A stretch of DNA of 48,848 bases. It comes from Thermoplasmata archaeon (GTDB taxonomy: Archaea > Thermoplasmatota > Thermoplasmata > Lutacidiplasmatales > UBA184). A model generated the notes under the pieces. The model was not told the DNA's origin. It ran no database searches and worked only from the letters and a program-made list of their open reading frames with translations. Positions 28,221 to 37,213 of the stretch are shown one piece after another. Location: NCBI GenBank assembly GCA_030037395.1, contig JASHRJ010000110.1:1-48848 (forward strand). Direction: 5' to 3'. The position numbers and the translations under genes are program-made. Positions within the stretch are counted from its first letter, which is position 1; each line of letters opens with the position of its first letter.

Positions 28221-28500
28221 CGCCCTTCCCGTCCAGGAGGCCCAGCCGGACCCCCGCGTCGATCCAGCCGTGGGCGTAGCTGACGGCCGCAAGCGCCCGG
28301 TCCCGGTCCCCGATCGCGGCAAAGTGCTCGGCGTCCGCGAGGTACGCCCGCGCCATCGCCAAGAGGTCGTCCGACCCGCCCCTCAGGAACGAGCGCTCGG
28401 GGGTCCCCGGGCCGACGGCGTCGAGCGCCTCGCGGGTGAGGCGGAGGTACCGGTCCAGCAAACCGGGCGCGCTCGGGCCGGCGCTCGTCGCCCCGCTCAT
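28192..28500 (-). CDS. DUF357 domain protein
   Basis: [16 protein letters not shown]...[42 protein letters not shown]. Confidence 0.85.
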   Translation of the reverse strand: MSGATSAGPSAPGLLDRYLRLTREALDAVGPGTPERSFLRGGSDDLLAMARAYLADAEHFAAIGDRDRALAAVSYAHGWIDAGVRLGLLDGKGDGARFTLFR

Positions 28501-29144
28501 CCCTTCGGGACCTTCTCCCAGTCCTTGAGGAACCGGGCGAGGCCGAGGTCGGTGAGCGGATGCTGGGCCAGCTTCTCCATGACCGCGAACGGCATCGTCG
28601 CGATGTCGGCGCCGATCTTGGCGGCCTCGAGCACGTGGATCGGGTGCCGGACGCTCGCCACCAGCACCTTGGTCGGAACGTGGTAGTTGCGATAGATCGT
28701 CACGATGTCCCGGACCAGCTCGATGCCGTCCTGACCCTGGTCGTCCAGCCGGCCGATGAACGGACTGACGTACGTCGCGCCGACCTTGGCGGCGAGCAGT
28801 GCTTGGTTGGCGCTGAACACGAGCGTCATGTTGACGCGGGTCCCCTCTCCCGACAGGAGCCGGGTCGCCCGAAGGCCGGCCGGCGTCATCGGGATCTTGA
28901 CATAGATCGACGGGTGCAGCCCGCGCAGGTGGCGTCCCTCCCGGACCATGCCGTCGACGTCGACGGCGACGACCTCCGCGGAGACCGACGGCACGCCGAG
29001 GGCGCAGACGTCGCGGAGGACCGACTCGAACGTCCGTCCCTCCTTCGCGACGAGCGTGGGGTTCGTGGTGACCCCGTCGAGGATCCCGGTCTCCCACATG
29101 GTACGGATCTCCGTCACGCTCGCGGTGTCCAGGAACAGCTGCAT
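28497..29144 (-). CDS. Transaldolase / fructose-6-phosphate aldolase family
   Basis: [36 protein letters not shown]...[15 protein letters not shown]...[31 protein letters not shown]. Confidence 0.95.
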   Translation of the reverse strand: MQLFLDTASVTEIRTMWETGILDGVTTNPTLVAKEGRTFESVLRDVCALGVPSVSAEVVAVDVDGMVREGRHLRGLHPSIYVKIPMTPAGLRATRLLSGEGTRVNMTLVFSANQALLAAKVGATYVSPFIGRLDDQGQDGIELVRDIVTIYRNYHVPTKVLVASVRHPIHVLEAAKIGADIATMPFAVMEKLAQHPLTDLGLARFLKDWEKVPKG

Positions 29145-29177
29145 CCGCTCGGTCCTCGGCCCGGGTAGCTCGCGCCC

Positions 29178-30125
29178 TTACTGAACCTTGCCCCGCAGCC
29201 GGAGCAGCTCCCAGGCCTCGTCCAGCGCCCGCTCGGCCCCCAGTCCGGCCCGGTCCAGCTCCGCGGCACCGGAGCCGACAAAGACGTCCGGCACGCCGAC
29301 GCGTCGCACCGGGACCGGCGCGTTCTCCGCCACCGCCGCCGCGACCGTCTCCCCGATGCCTCCGAGGAGCGCGTGCTCTTCCATCGTCAGCACCGCGCCC
29401 GTGTCCCGGGCCGCGCGCAGGACCGCCGCTTCGTCCAACGGCTTGAGCGACGCGACGTCGAGCACGCGCGCGGACACCCCGCCCCGGGCCAGCGCCCCGG
29501 CGACGTCGAGCGCTCGGGCGACCGCGCCGCCGTACGCGACGATCGCGAGGTCGGACCCCGACCGCAGCTCCTCCGCTCGCCCGAGGGCAAACCGGCCCTC
29601 GGTCACCGTCCGAGCGGCCGCCGACGGCAACCGCACGTACGCGGGGCCGTCGCGGGCCGCGACCGCGAGCAGGGCGGCGGAGGCCGACGGCCCGTCGGCG
29701 GGCGCGGCGACGGTCATCCCCGGGACCGCGCGCATGACGTCGAGGTCCTCCCCGAGGAGCGGGGGCTCTTCCCCGGACAGCCCGGTCGCCCCGCGGGGGC
29801 CGCCCACGATCTTGACGGCGGCGCGCGAACGGGCGATCCGTTGGCGCGCCGGCACGAGTCCCCCGGCGGCCAAGAGATCGGCAGAGAGCGCCACGAACAC
29901 GGTCCGGCCGCCGGAGGCCCGGGAGGCGGCCTGACCCAGGACCGCGGCGGCGTCCCCCTCGGCGCGCTCGAGCCGGCCCCCGAGGCGCGCGACGGCGCTC
30001 GGGGCGGGCGTGAGAAACGGAAGGTCCGCCTCAAGGAGCACGAGCCCAGGGTCCCCGCGCACGAGGCCGACCAACGCCTCCCGGCACGGCTCCCACGCCG
30101 GCGCGACCGGCCCACTTCCGCTCAC
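29178..30125 (-). CDS. Transketolase C-terminal (pyrimidine-binding) subunit
   Basis: E-x-D-like LLEADLPF, GPRGATGLSGEEPPLLGEDLDVMRAVPGMTVAAPADG, LAIVAYGGAVARALDVAGAL; GTG start chosen at 30125. Confidence 0.88.
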   Translation of the reverse strand: MSGSGPVAPAWEPCREALVGLVRGDPGLVLLEADLPFLTPAPSAVARLGGRLERAEGDAAAVLGQAASRASGGRTVFVALSADLLAAGGLVPARQRIARSRAAVKIVGGPRGATGLSGEEPPLLGEDLDVMRAVPGMTVAAPADGPSASAALLAVAARDGPAYVRLPSAAARTVTEGRFALGRAEELRSGSDLAIVAYGGAVARALDVAGALARGGVSARVLDVASLKPLDEAAVLRAARDTGAVLTMEEHALLGGIGETVAAAVAENAPVPVRRVGVPDVFVGSGAAELDRAGLGAERALDEAWELLRLRGKVQ

Positions 30126-30237
30126 CGGGGCGCCTCGGCTCGCGGCGCCCCGGGGGTCTGCCGCCGCATCGCGGCCCCGCGAGGCGGCCGCACGTAATAG
30201 CGTAGGAGCCGCGGTCCGTCGCGGCGGAGCCGCTCGC

Positions 30238-31143
30238 CTACCGTCGCACCGCCTTGCGCGCGCCGGCAACGGCGGCCCGGGCGCCGCGCGCCGGGCGCTT
30301 CCGCTCGCCGCGCAGCGTGGCCAGGTCCTCGGCGTACCGGGCGTACCCGCGGTCGTCGAGCGGCGTCTCGAGGTACCCCGGGACCGCGGCCCATCGCGGG
30401 TCTCCGGCGAGGCGCCGCAGTCCCTCGGCGCCGATCTCCCCCTTGCCGATGTTCTCGTGCCGGTCGAGGTGCGAGCCGAGAGGCGCCTTCGCGTCGTTGA
30501 GGTGGAACGCCCGGACGCCCTCGACCCCGATCGTCGCGGCGATCCGGTCGACGAGCGCGCCGTACCCCTCCGCGGTGCGAAGGTCGAACCCCGAGGCGAA
30601 GAGATGGCACGTGTCGAGCGTGACCCCGAGCCGCCGCGCCTCGGGCACGCGGCCGAGGACCTCCGCCAGCTCCTCCAGGGTGCCGCAGAGCGTCGTCCCC
30701 TGTCCGGCCGAGTTCTCGAGGAGGAGCCGGGTCGGAGAGCCGGCCGTCTCGGCGAGCGCGGCGTCGAGGCTCGCGCACAGGCTCGTCAGGCCGGCGGAGG
30801 TCCCCGCCCCGAGGTGGGCGCCCGGGTGGAAGATCAGCGCGTCGACACCGAGCAGGTCCGCGCGGGCGATCTCGTCGCGGAACGCCTCCCGGGAGCGCCG
30901 GAGCATCTCGGGCTTCGGGCTCGCCAGGTTCAGCAGGTAGCCGTGATGGACCGCCGTCGCGTGGAGGTGGTGATCCCGGACCCCGTCGCGGAAGCTGCGG
31001 GCGGCACCGGCCGAGATCGGCGGTCCGGCCCACGTCTGAGGGCTCTTCGAGAAGATCTGCAGGGACTCGGCGCCGATCCGTTCGGCCTCGGCCGCCGCCT
31101 CCGCCAGGCCGTCGGCGATCCCGAGGTGCGCACCGAGGTACAT
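30238..31143 (-). CDS. nfo: Deoxyribonuclease IV (endonuclease IV, AP endonuclease)
   Basis: YLGAHLGIADGL...SLQIFSKSPQTWAGPPI...LIFHPGAHLG...LLLENSAGQGTTLCGTLEELAEV...VTLDTCHLFASGFD...FHLNDAKAPLGSHLDRHENIGKGEIG. Confidence 0.95.
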   Translation of the reverse strand: MYLGAHLGIADGLAEAAAEAERIGAESLQIFSKSPQTWAGPPISAGAARSFRDGVRDHHLHATAVHHGYLLNLASPKPEMLRRSREAFRDEIARADLLGVDALIFHPGAHLGAGTSAGLTSLCASLDAALAETAGSPTRLLLENSAGQGTTLCGTLEELAEVLGRVPEARRLGVTLDTCHLFASGFDLRTAEGYGALVDRIAATIGVEGVRAFHLNDAKAPLGSHLDRHENIGKGEIGAEGLRRLAGDPRWAAVPGYLETPLDDRGYARYAEDLATLRGERKRPARGARAAVAGARKAVRR

Positions 31144-31199
31144 CGGACGAGGGAACCTGGCCCCCGAATCAGCCTAGCGACCCCGCGGCGGTCCCGGGA

Positions 31200-31322
31200 G
31201 GCTGACAGCTTTCCGCGGTTCCCGTAGGCTCGCGCACTTCAGTACCGCGCGGAACGCCAGTGGGCTTAACTGCCGGGTTCGGAATGGGACCGGGTGTTTC
31301 CCCACCGCTTTGGCCGTCAGCC
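31200..31322 (-). rRNA. 5S rRNA
   Basis: Reverse complement carries GGTCCCATTCCGAACCCGGCAGTTAAGCCC; 5' GGCTGACGGC pairs with 3' GCTGTCAGCC. No 16S or 23S in the window. Confidence 0.93.
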
Positions 31323-31343
31323 GAGCGGGCGGACCCCGGCGAC

Positions 31344-31352
31344 CTATTTAAT
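31344..31352 (-). promoter_or_regulatory. TATA box of 5S rRNA gene (ATTAAATAG)
   Basis: AT-rich element centred about 26 bp upstream of the inferred 5S 5' end. Confidence 0.6.
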
Positions 31353-31472
31353 CCTGCGGCCCCCGCTCGAGGCCCGGGCCGCGCCGGCACCCGCCGCCGG
31401 AAACCTTCATCTCGCGCGAGCCGTCGGTCGGCGCGCCGTGCGCGCGGTCCTTCGCCGGGCGGGACCGGTCGG

Positions 31473-33890
31473 GTGAGCGACGCGTCCGCGCCCTCCATAC
31501 CGGAGTACCGCCTCCTGCTGGACGTCGACCCCGCGGCGCTCCGCTGGTCCGGCACGGTCGACTTCGACGCCCCGCCCGGTCCGATCCCGCTGGACTGCGA
31601 GGGGCTGGCGGTGGCGCGGGTCCGGGTCGGGGACCGCCCGGTGCCGTTCCACCTCGACCCCGGGTCCGCCCGGCTGCTGTTCGACGTCCCAGGGCCCGGC
31701 TCGACCCCGGTGTCGATCGACTTCTCCGGGCAGGTCGAGACGAAGAACCTCTTCGGGTTCTATCGGTCGCGGCAGGGCGCAGCGTACCTGCTGACCACGC
31801 ACTGCGAGCCGACCGGGGCCCGGCGCATCTTCCCGTGCGTCGATCGTCCGGACCGGAAGGCCCGGATCGTTCTTCGGGTCCGGGCCCCGCGCGACCTCGA
31901 GGTGATCGCCAACGCCCCGCTCGACCGCTCCGAGGAGCGCGGCGGACGCCGGGAGTGGAGGTTCCAGCCCACCCCCGAGATGTCGACGTACCTGTTCTAC
32001 CTGGGGATCGGGCGGTTCGACCTGCGCGAGGACCGCGCCACCCGCGTGGTCGTTCGGGTGGCGACCCCGCCCGGCCGCGGGGGGTCCGCCGACTGGGCCC
32101 TTGCCTCGGCCGGTCGGATCCTCGCGGCCTACGAGACGTACTACGGGCTCGCCTACCCCTTACCGAAGCTCGACCTCATCGCGGTCGAGGAGCACGCCTT
32201 CGGCGCGATGGAGAACTGGGGAGCGATCAGCTTCCAGGAGACCCGGCTCCTGATCGACGAAGCGAGCGGCTCGTTCGCCCGGCGCGACGTCTTCGAGACG
32301 ATCTCGCACGAGGTCGCCCACCAGTGGTTCGGCAACCTGGTCACGATGAGCTGGTGGGAGGACATCTGGCTCAACGAGAGCTTCGCGTCGCTCATGGAGA
32401 CGAAGATCACCGACCGGCTCGAGCCGGGGCTGGAGCCGTGGTCCGACTTCTTCCTGCGGGTCGCCGGCAAGGCGGCGGCCGTCGACGGCGACTCCCTGCG
32501 CGTGACCCACCCGGTCCGCGCGCACGTCGAGCGACCGGACGAGATGAGCCAGATCTTCGACGAGATCAGCTACGGCAAGGGCTCGAGCATCCTCGCGATG
32601 CTCGACCGGTACCTGGGAGAGGAGCGGTTCCGGGCCGGCGTCACCGACTACCTGCAGCGATTCCGCTACCGCAACGCGCGGACCGACGACCTGCTCGAAG
32701 CGCTGGGCCGAGCGAGCGGAACGCGGGTGGCCGCGCTCGCGCGCCCCTGGATCGACCGACCCGGGCTCCCGCTGCTCACCGCCGACTCCGACCGCCGTGC
32801 CGTGCGGCTGCGCCAGCGGCGGTTCTCCTACCTCGGCGTGCTCGACGAGCCGCCGTGGCCCATCCCGCTCGTCGTCGAGCGGCCCAACGGCACCGAGGCC
32901 ATCCTGTTCGACCGACCCGAGCTCGAGCTCCCGGACCCGGACGGCTCGTTCGTGCTCCTCAACCCGGGGTCGATCGGCTTCTACCGCGTCCGGTACGACG
33001 CGGCCCTGCTCGACCGCCTGCTGACGGCGCTGCCGTCCCGCCCCGCCCGCGACGCCTGGGCGGTCGTGGACGACCTCGCGGCGTTCGTTCGGTCCGGCGA
33101 CGCCGACTGGCCGACGTACGCCCGCGCGATCCAGGCGCTGGGGTCGATCGGCGACCGGCTCGTCGTCGAGGCGATCACCACGACGCTCGTCGGGTTCGCG
33201 CTGGGGCACCCCACGGTCGACGCCGTCCGGCGGACGGCCCGCGACTATCTCGCGCTCCAGACCGAGCGGATCGGCCTCGACCGCGGCGCGGGCGAGCCGC
33301 CGGCGACCGGCGTCGCGCGGGACCGGCTCGCGTCGGGCCGGGTCCGCGTCGACCTCGACTTCGCCGCCGAGCTCGGGGCGCGGTTCTCCCGCTGGGCGTC
33401 GGTCGATCCGGATCTCCGGGCCGCGGTGGCGGTCGCCCGCGCGCGCACCGGGGGCGCCGAAGGCTTCGCCGAGCTGCAGCACGCGCTCGCGTCGGCGCCC
33501 ACGGATGCCGAGGCGCTGCGGTTCGTCCGAGCGCTCCCATGGAGTCCGGAGCCCGAGAGGGTCCGCGAGGTCCTCGAGCTCGGCTCCGCCGGCAAGCTCA
33601 ACCGCAGCCACGTGCGCACCGTCGCCTTCCAGGCGGCCGCGAACCCGCACGCCCGCGACGTCACCTGGGCCTGGCTCCGGGACAACGTCGACGCCCTCGC
33701 CGCCCTCTTCCGCGGCTCGGGGTACCTGCCGCTGGTGCTGGAGGAGACGCTGCCGCTCGTCGGCCGGGGCCGGGCCTCGGAGGTCCGCCGGTTCTTCGAC
33801 GGCCACCCGGTGCCGGACGGCACCCGGGGCCTCGCGAAAGGGCTCGAGCGGCTGGAGATCGGCGAGCGGCTCGCCCGACGGCTCGGGTAG
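31473..33890 (+). CDS. M1 family aminopeptidase (tricorn interacting factor F2/F3-like)
   Basis: GAMENWGAISFQE and HEVAHQWFGNLVTMSWWEDIWLNESFASLME; start trimmed to GTG 31473. Confidence 0.95.
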   Translation: MSDASAPSIPEYRLLLDVDPAALRWSGTVDFDAPPGPIPLDCEGLAVARVRVGDRPVPFHLDPGSARLLFDVPGPGSTPVSIDFSGQVETKNLFGFYRSRQGAAYLLTTHCEPTGARRIFPCVDRPDRKARIVLRVRAPRDLEVIANAPLDRSEERGGRREWRFQPTPEMSTYLFYLGIGRFDLREDRATRVVVRVATPPGRGGSADWALASAGRILAAYETYYGLAYPLPKLDLIAVEEHAFGAMENWGAISFQETRLLIDEASGSFARRDVFETISHEVAHQWFGNLVTMSWWEDIWLNESFASLMETKITDRLEPGLEPWSDFFLRVAGKAAAVDGDSLRVTHPVRAHVERPDEMSQIFDEISYGKGSSILAMLDRYLGEERFRAGVTDYLQRFRYRNARTDDLLEALGRASGTRVAALARPWIDRPGLPLLTADSDRRAVRLRQRRFSYLGVLDEPPWPIPLVVERPNGTEAILFDRPELELPDPDGSFVLLNPGSIGFYRVRYDAALLDRLLTALPSRPARDAWAVVDDLAAFVRSGDADWPTYARAIQALGSIGDRLVVEAITTTLVGFALGHPTVDAVRRTARDYLALQTERIGLDRGAGEPPATGVARDRLASGRVRVDLDFAAELGARFSRWASVDPDLRAAVAVARARTGGAEGFAELQHALASAPTDAEALRFVRALPWSPEPERVREVLELGSAGKLNRSHVRTVAFQAAANPHARDVTWAWLRDNVDALAALFRGSGYLPLVLEETLPLVGRGRASEVRRFFDGHPVPDGTRGLAKGLERLEIGERLARRLG

Positions 33891-33897
33891 CGGCGGC

Positions 33898-34401
33898 CTA
33901 CCGTGCCCGGCCGCGTCCGCGGGCCGGAGGCGCTCGCTCCGAGGAGGCCCAGATGTACCATGTCCCCCGCGCCTGGCTCAGCTGCTGGCCGTCGGCCCCG
34001 ATCAGGTCCCCCTCGGCGAAGGCGACGTGCCGGCCGCGCCGGAGCACTCGGCCGCGCGCGCTCAGCGTGTCCCCCTCCCGGGCGGCCCGGAGGAACTCGA
34101 CGTACAGGCTCGTCGTCGCCGTCGTCTCGTCCTCCGTCAGCAGGGAGACCACCGACGCCCCCATCGCCGTGTCGAGGATCGTCGCATAGACGCCGCCGTG
34201 GACGACCCCGTTGATGTTCAGGTGCCGATGCTCGACGCGCCCGGAGACGGTGCAGAACCCCCGGCCGCTCTTCTCGGCGACGACCCGGAATCCGACCTCC
34301 TGGTGGAAGCCGCCGCGTCGGGCCGCCCGGTACAGGTCGGGCAGCGGTCGGACGGGGCGGGGCTCGGGAAGGGCACGGCGGCGTGGCACAGCCACGGGCA
34401 T
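33898..34401 (-). CDS. PaaI-type hotdog thioesterase
   Basis: EVGFRVVAEKSGRGFCTVSGRVEHRHLNINGVVHGGVYATILDTAMGASV...TTSLYVEFLRAAREGDTLSARGRVLRRGRHVAFAEGDL. Confidence 0.88.
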   Translation of the reverse strand: MPVAVPRRRALPEPRPVRPLPDLYRAARRGGFHQEVGFRVVAEKSGRGFCTVSGRVEHRHLNINGVVHGGVYATILDTAMGASVVSLLTEDETTATTSLYVEFLRAAREGDTLSARGRVLRRGRHVAFAEGDLIGADGQQLSQARGTWYIWASSERAPPARGRGRAR

Positions 34402-34442
34402 CGGCCGCGGCGGATAAGTACTGGGGAGCGACGTCCGCGCGC

Positions 34443-35558
34443 GTGCCGCGGCCGCACCGTCCCGGCGGCTCGGCGACGTTCGAGGCACCGCCGAACATCG
34501 CCCTGGTGAAGTACTGGGGGGTCCGCGACGCCGAACGGGTCCTCCCCTACAACTCGTCGCTCTCGGTGACCCTGGGCCGGTTCCGCTCGCGGACCCGGGT
34601 ACGGTTCGATCCGACGCTCGACGAGGACCGCGTCGTGCTGAACGGTGCCCCGGCGACCGGGGGCCCGAGGGCGGCGGTCGTCCGCATGCTCGACCGGGTC
34701 CGGGCGGCCGCGGGTTATGCGCTGCGCGCCGAGGTGACCTCGGAGAACAACTTCCCCACCGCGAGCGGCCTCGCCTCCAGCGCGAGCGGGTTCGCGGCGC
34801 TGGCCGGGGCCGCGAGCGCCGCGGCCGGCCTGCGCCTCTCGCCGCGGGAGCTCTCCCGGCTCGCCCGGCACGGCTCGGGGAGCGCCGCGCGGTCGATCTA
34901 CGGCGGGTTCGTGCTCTGGCGGGCGGGCCGACGCCCGGACGGCCGCGACTCGTACGCCCGCCCCCTGTTCGGTGAGGACCACTGGCCGGCGCTGGCCGAC
35001 CTCGTGGTCCTGGTCGCGAACGCCCCGGTCAAGACGGTCCGCTCGGCGGAGGCGATGCAGGCTACGGTCCGCACGAGCCCCGAGTACCCGCAGCGGCTCG
35101 CCCGCCTTCCGGAGCGGATCCGTCGCATCGTCCGCGCGCTCGCCGACCGCGACGCGGCCCGACTGTTCCCCCTGATCATGGAGGAGTGCGACGACTTCCG
35201 GCGGGTCTGCGAGACCACCCGCCCGCCCCTCGACTATCTCACGGCGACGTCGCGCGCTGTCCTCGCGGAGGTCCGATCGCTCAACCGGGCGGCGGGCCGG
35301 CCGGTGGCCGCGTACACCCACGACGCCGGCGCCCACGTGCACGTCTTCGTCCTCGCCCGCGACCTCCCCGCTGTCCGGCGACGCCTCCGCGCGCTGCCCG
35401 GGGTCACGGCCCTGCGGGTCGTGCGACCGGGACCGGGGGCCCGGCGGCTCGACGCGGGCGCGCCGACGGGGCGCCGCCGGCGGCCGGAGCGCCCGCGGGC
35501 TACAGGACGTGCCGGTCGAAGTCGTCCGGCGGCAGCTCGAGGCCGACCGCCGAGGTGA
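34443..35558 (+). CDS. mvaD: Diphosphomevalonate decarboxylase family (exact substrate uncertain)
   Basis: GHMP kinase family: PPNIALVKYWGVRDAERVLPYNSSLSVTLG, NNFPTASGLASSASGFAAL, RHGSGSAARSIYGGF, AYTHDAGAHVHVF. Confidence 0.88.
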   Translation: MPRPHRPGGSATFEAPPNIALVKYWGVRDAERVLPYNSSLSVTLGRFRSRTRVRFDPTLDEDRVVLNGAPATGGPRAAVVRMLDRVRAAAGYALRAEVTSENNFPTASGLASSASGFAALAGAASAAAGLRLSPRELSRLARHGSGSAARSIYGGFVLWRAGRRPDGRDSYARPLFGEDHWPALADLVVLVANAPVKTVRSAEAMQATVRTSPEYPQRLARLPERIRRIVRALADRDAARLFPLIMEECDDFRRVCETTRPPLDYLTATSRAVLAEVRSLNRAAGRPVAAYTHDAGAHVHVFVLARDLPAVRRRLRALPGVTALRVVRPGPGARRLDAGAPTGRRRRPERPRATGRAGRSRPAAARGRPPR

Positions 35559-36324
35559 GCGCGCGGACCTCGTCCTTGAACTTCCCCCGCGCCTCGTCGT
35601 TCGTCCAACGCTTCAGACCGAACTCGATCGCCCGCCGGCTCGTCTCCGAGTTCGAGTGGCCGAACATGTCCAGGGCGCGCGGGTACCACTTGCGCACCGA
35701 GGCTTGGGCCTCCTCCGCCGAGCCGTAGTACGACGCGCCGTCCTGCACCATCCGCCGGAGGACGCTCGCCCCGAAGTTGAGGTGCAGCTGCTCCTCGCTG
35801 AGCATCAGCGGCATCGCCCGGGCCAGCGGCCCGTACGAGCACTCCTGGAACGCCCGCAGCTGGTAGACCCCCACGCGGTCGACCAGGCAGGTGAACGCGC
35901 CGACGTCCGACCATCGGTCGAACTTCATGTTGAACGCGTCGAGCTTGTGCTCGCCCTCGCGCTTGGCCAGGAGGTCGTCGATCATGCGCTGACCCTCCTC
36001 CCCGAAGTCGCGCAGGATCCGGCACGCCTGGAGCCCGTGGCGCGCCTCGTCGGCGACGATCCGTGCCTCGATCCAGCGGTCCTCCAGCGTCGGGGCTCGG
36101 TCCAGCCAAGGTCGGTGCTGCTGGATGGAGGCGAACTCCGTGTCCGCCTGCACGACCATGAGCTTGACCAGGAGCTTGCGCATCTCGGCGGGCACCTCGT
36201 CCGGTGTCTCGTACTTGCGCACGCCGGCCGAGGTCCCCCACAGGATCTCGCGGACCGGTTCGATCGTCTTGCCGTCCTTGAGCGTCGGAGCGACCGGGGC
36301 GCCGGACGGCGGTGAGGAGCTCAC
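35500..36324 (-). CDS. PaaA/PaaC-family ferritin-like diiron protein (phenylacetyl-CoA epoxidase-like)
   Basis: Ligand pattern QADTEFASIQQH...ADEARHGLQ...FQECSYG...SEEQLHLNFG. Confidence 0.8.
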   Translation of the reverse strand: MSSSPPSGAPVAPTLKDGKTIEPVREILWGTSAGVRKYETPDEVPAEMRKLLVKLMVVQADTEFASIQQHRPWLDRAPTLEDRWIEARIVADEARHGLQACRILRDFGEEGQRMIDDLLAKREGEHKLDAFNMKFDRWSDVGAFTCLVDRVGVYQLRAFQECSYGPLARAMPLMLSEEQLHLNFGASVLRRMVQDGASYYGSAEEAQASVRKWYPRALDMFGHSNSETSRRAIEFGLKRWTNDEARGKFKDEVRALTSAVGLELPPDDFDRHVL

Positions 36325-36349
36325 GGGGCCTCCCGGGGAACGAAAGGCC

Positions 36350-37132
36350 TCACCGGCCCTTAAAGACGGGCTTCCGCTTCTCGGCGAACGCGGCCAGCCC
36401 CTCCTTCGCGTCCTCCGTGACGAACAGCCGGTTCTGCAGTTCGCGCTCGAGCGCGAGCCCGGCCGGCAGCGGCATCTCGATCCCTTCGACGACCGACCGC
36501 TTGATGAGGCTGATCGCGCGCGCCGGTCCGTGCGCGAGCGCGCTGGCGTACGCCTGGACGTCCCGGGCGAACGACTCCTTCGGGTAGACGTGGTTGACGA
36601 GGCCGATCGCGAGCGCCTCGTCCGGGGTCAGGAGCTTGCCGGTGATCATCATGTCCAGCGCGCGGGCGGCGCCGACGAGGCGGGGCAGGCGCTGCGTACC
36701 CCCGGTCCCCGGCAGCACGCCGAGCGTCACCTCGGGGAGGCCGATCTTCCCCGAGTCCTTTGCCATCGCCCGCAGGTCGCAGGCGAGCGCGATCTCGAGC
36801 CCGCCGCCGACGCAGTGGCCGTTGATCGCGGCGAGGATCACCTTCGGCGTGGTCGCGAAGCGGTTGAGCGTCTCCTGGCAGTGCAGGCAGAACATCGCCT
36901 TGAAATCCGGCGCGCTCTGGCGGAGCATGTCGATGTCCGCCCCCGCGCTGAAGAACCCGGGGAGCGTGCTCGTCAGCACGACGACGCGCGCGGCGTCGTC
37001 GAAGCGGAACTCCTCCACCGCCTCGTCCAGCTCGCGCATCATCTCGAGATCGTAGGTGTTCGCCTTCGGCTTCCCGATCTCGATGTAGCCGACGTGATCG
37101 TCCGTCCGCGTCCGAATGACCTTGCCGTTCAT
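36350..37132 (-). CDS. Enoyl-CoA hydratase/isomerase family protein
   Basis: [57 protein letters not shown]. Confidence 0.94.
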   Translation of the reverse strand: MNGKVIRTRTDDHVGYIEIGKPKANTYDLEMMRELDEAVEEFRFDDAARVVVLTSTLPGFFSAGADIDMLRQSAPDFKAMFCLHCQETLNRFATTPKVILAAINGHCVGGGLEIALACDLRAMAKDSGKIGLPEVTLGVLPGTGGTQRLPRLVGAARALDMMITGKLLTPDEALAIGLVNHVYPKESFARDVQAYASALAHGPARAISLIKRSVVEGIEMPLPAGLALERELQNRLFVTEDAKEGLAAFAEKRKPVFKGR

Positions 37133-37213
37133 CGCCGAACTCCCCGGGCTCACGCCACGGTGGGCGGAGCGGACCGGCGCGGGCGGATAACGCCGACGCT
37201 TGCGCGCCGCCGG

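Noticed and set aside
31835-34189. 784-aa plus-strand ORF
   Set aside because: Alternate frame of the M1 aminopeptidase gene.
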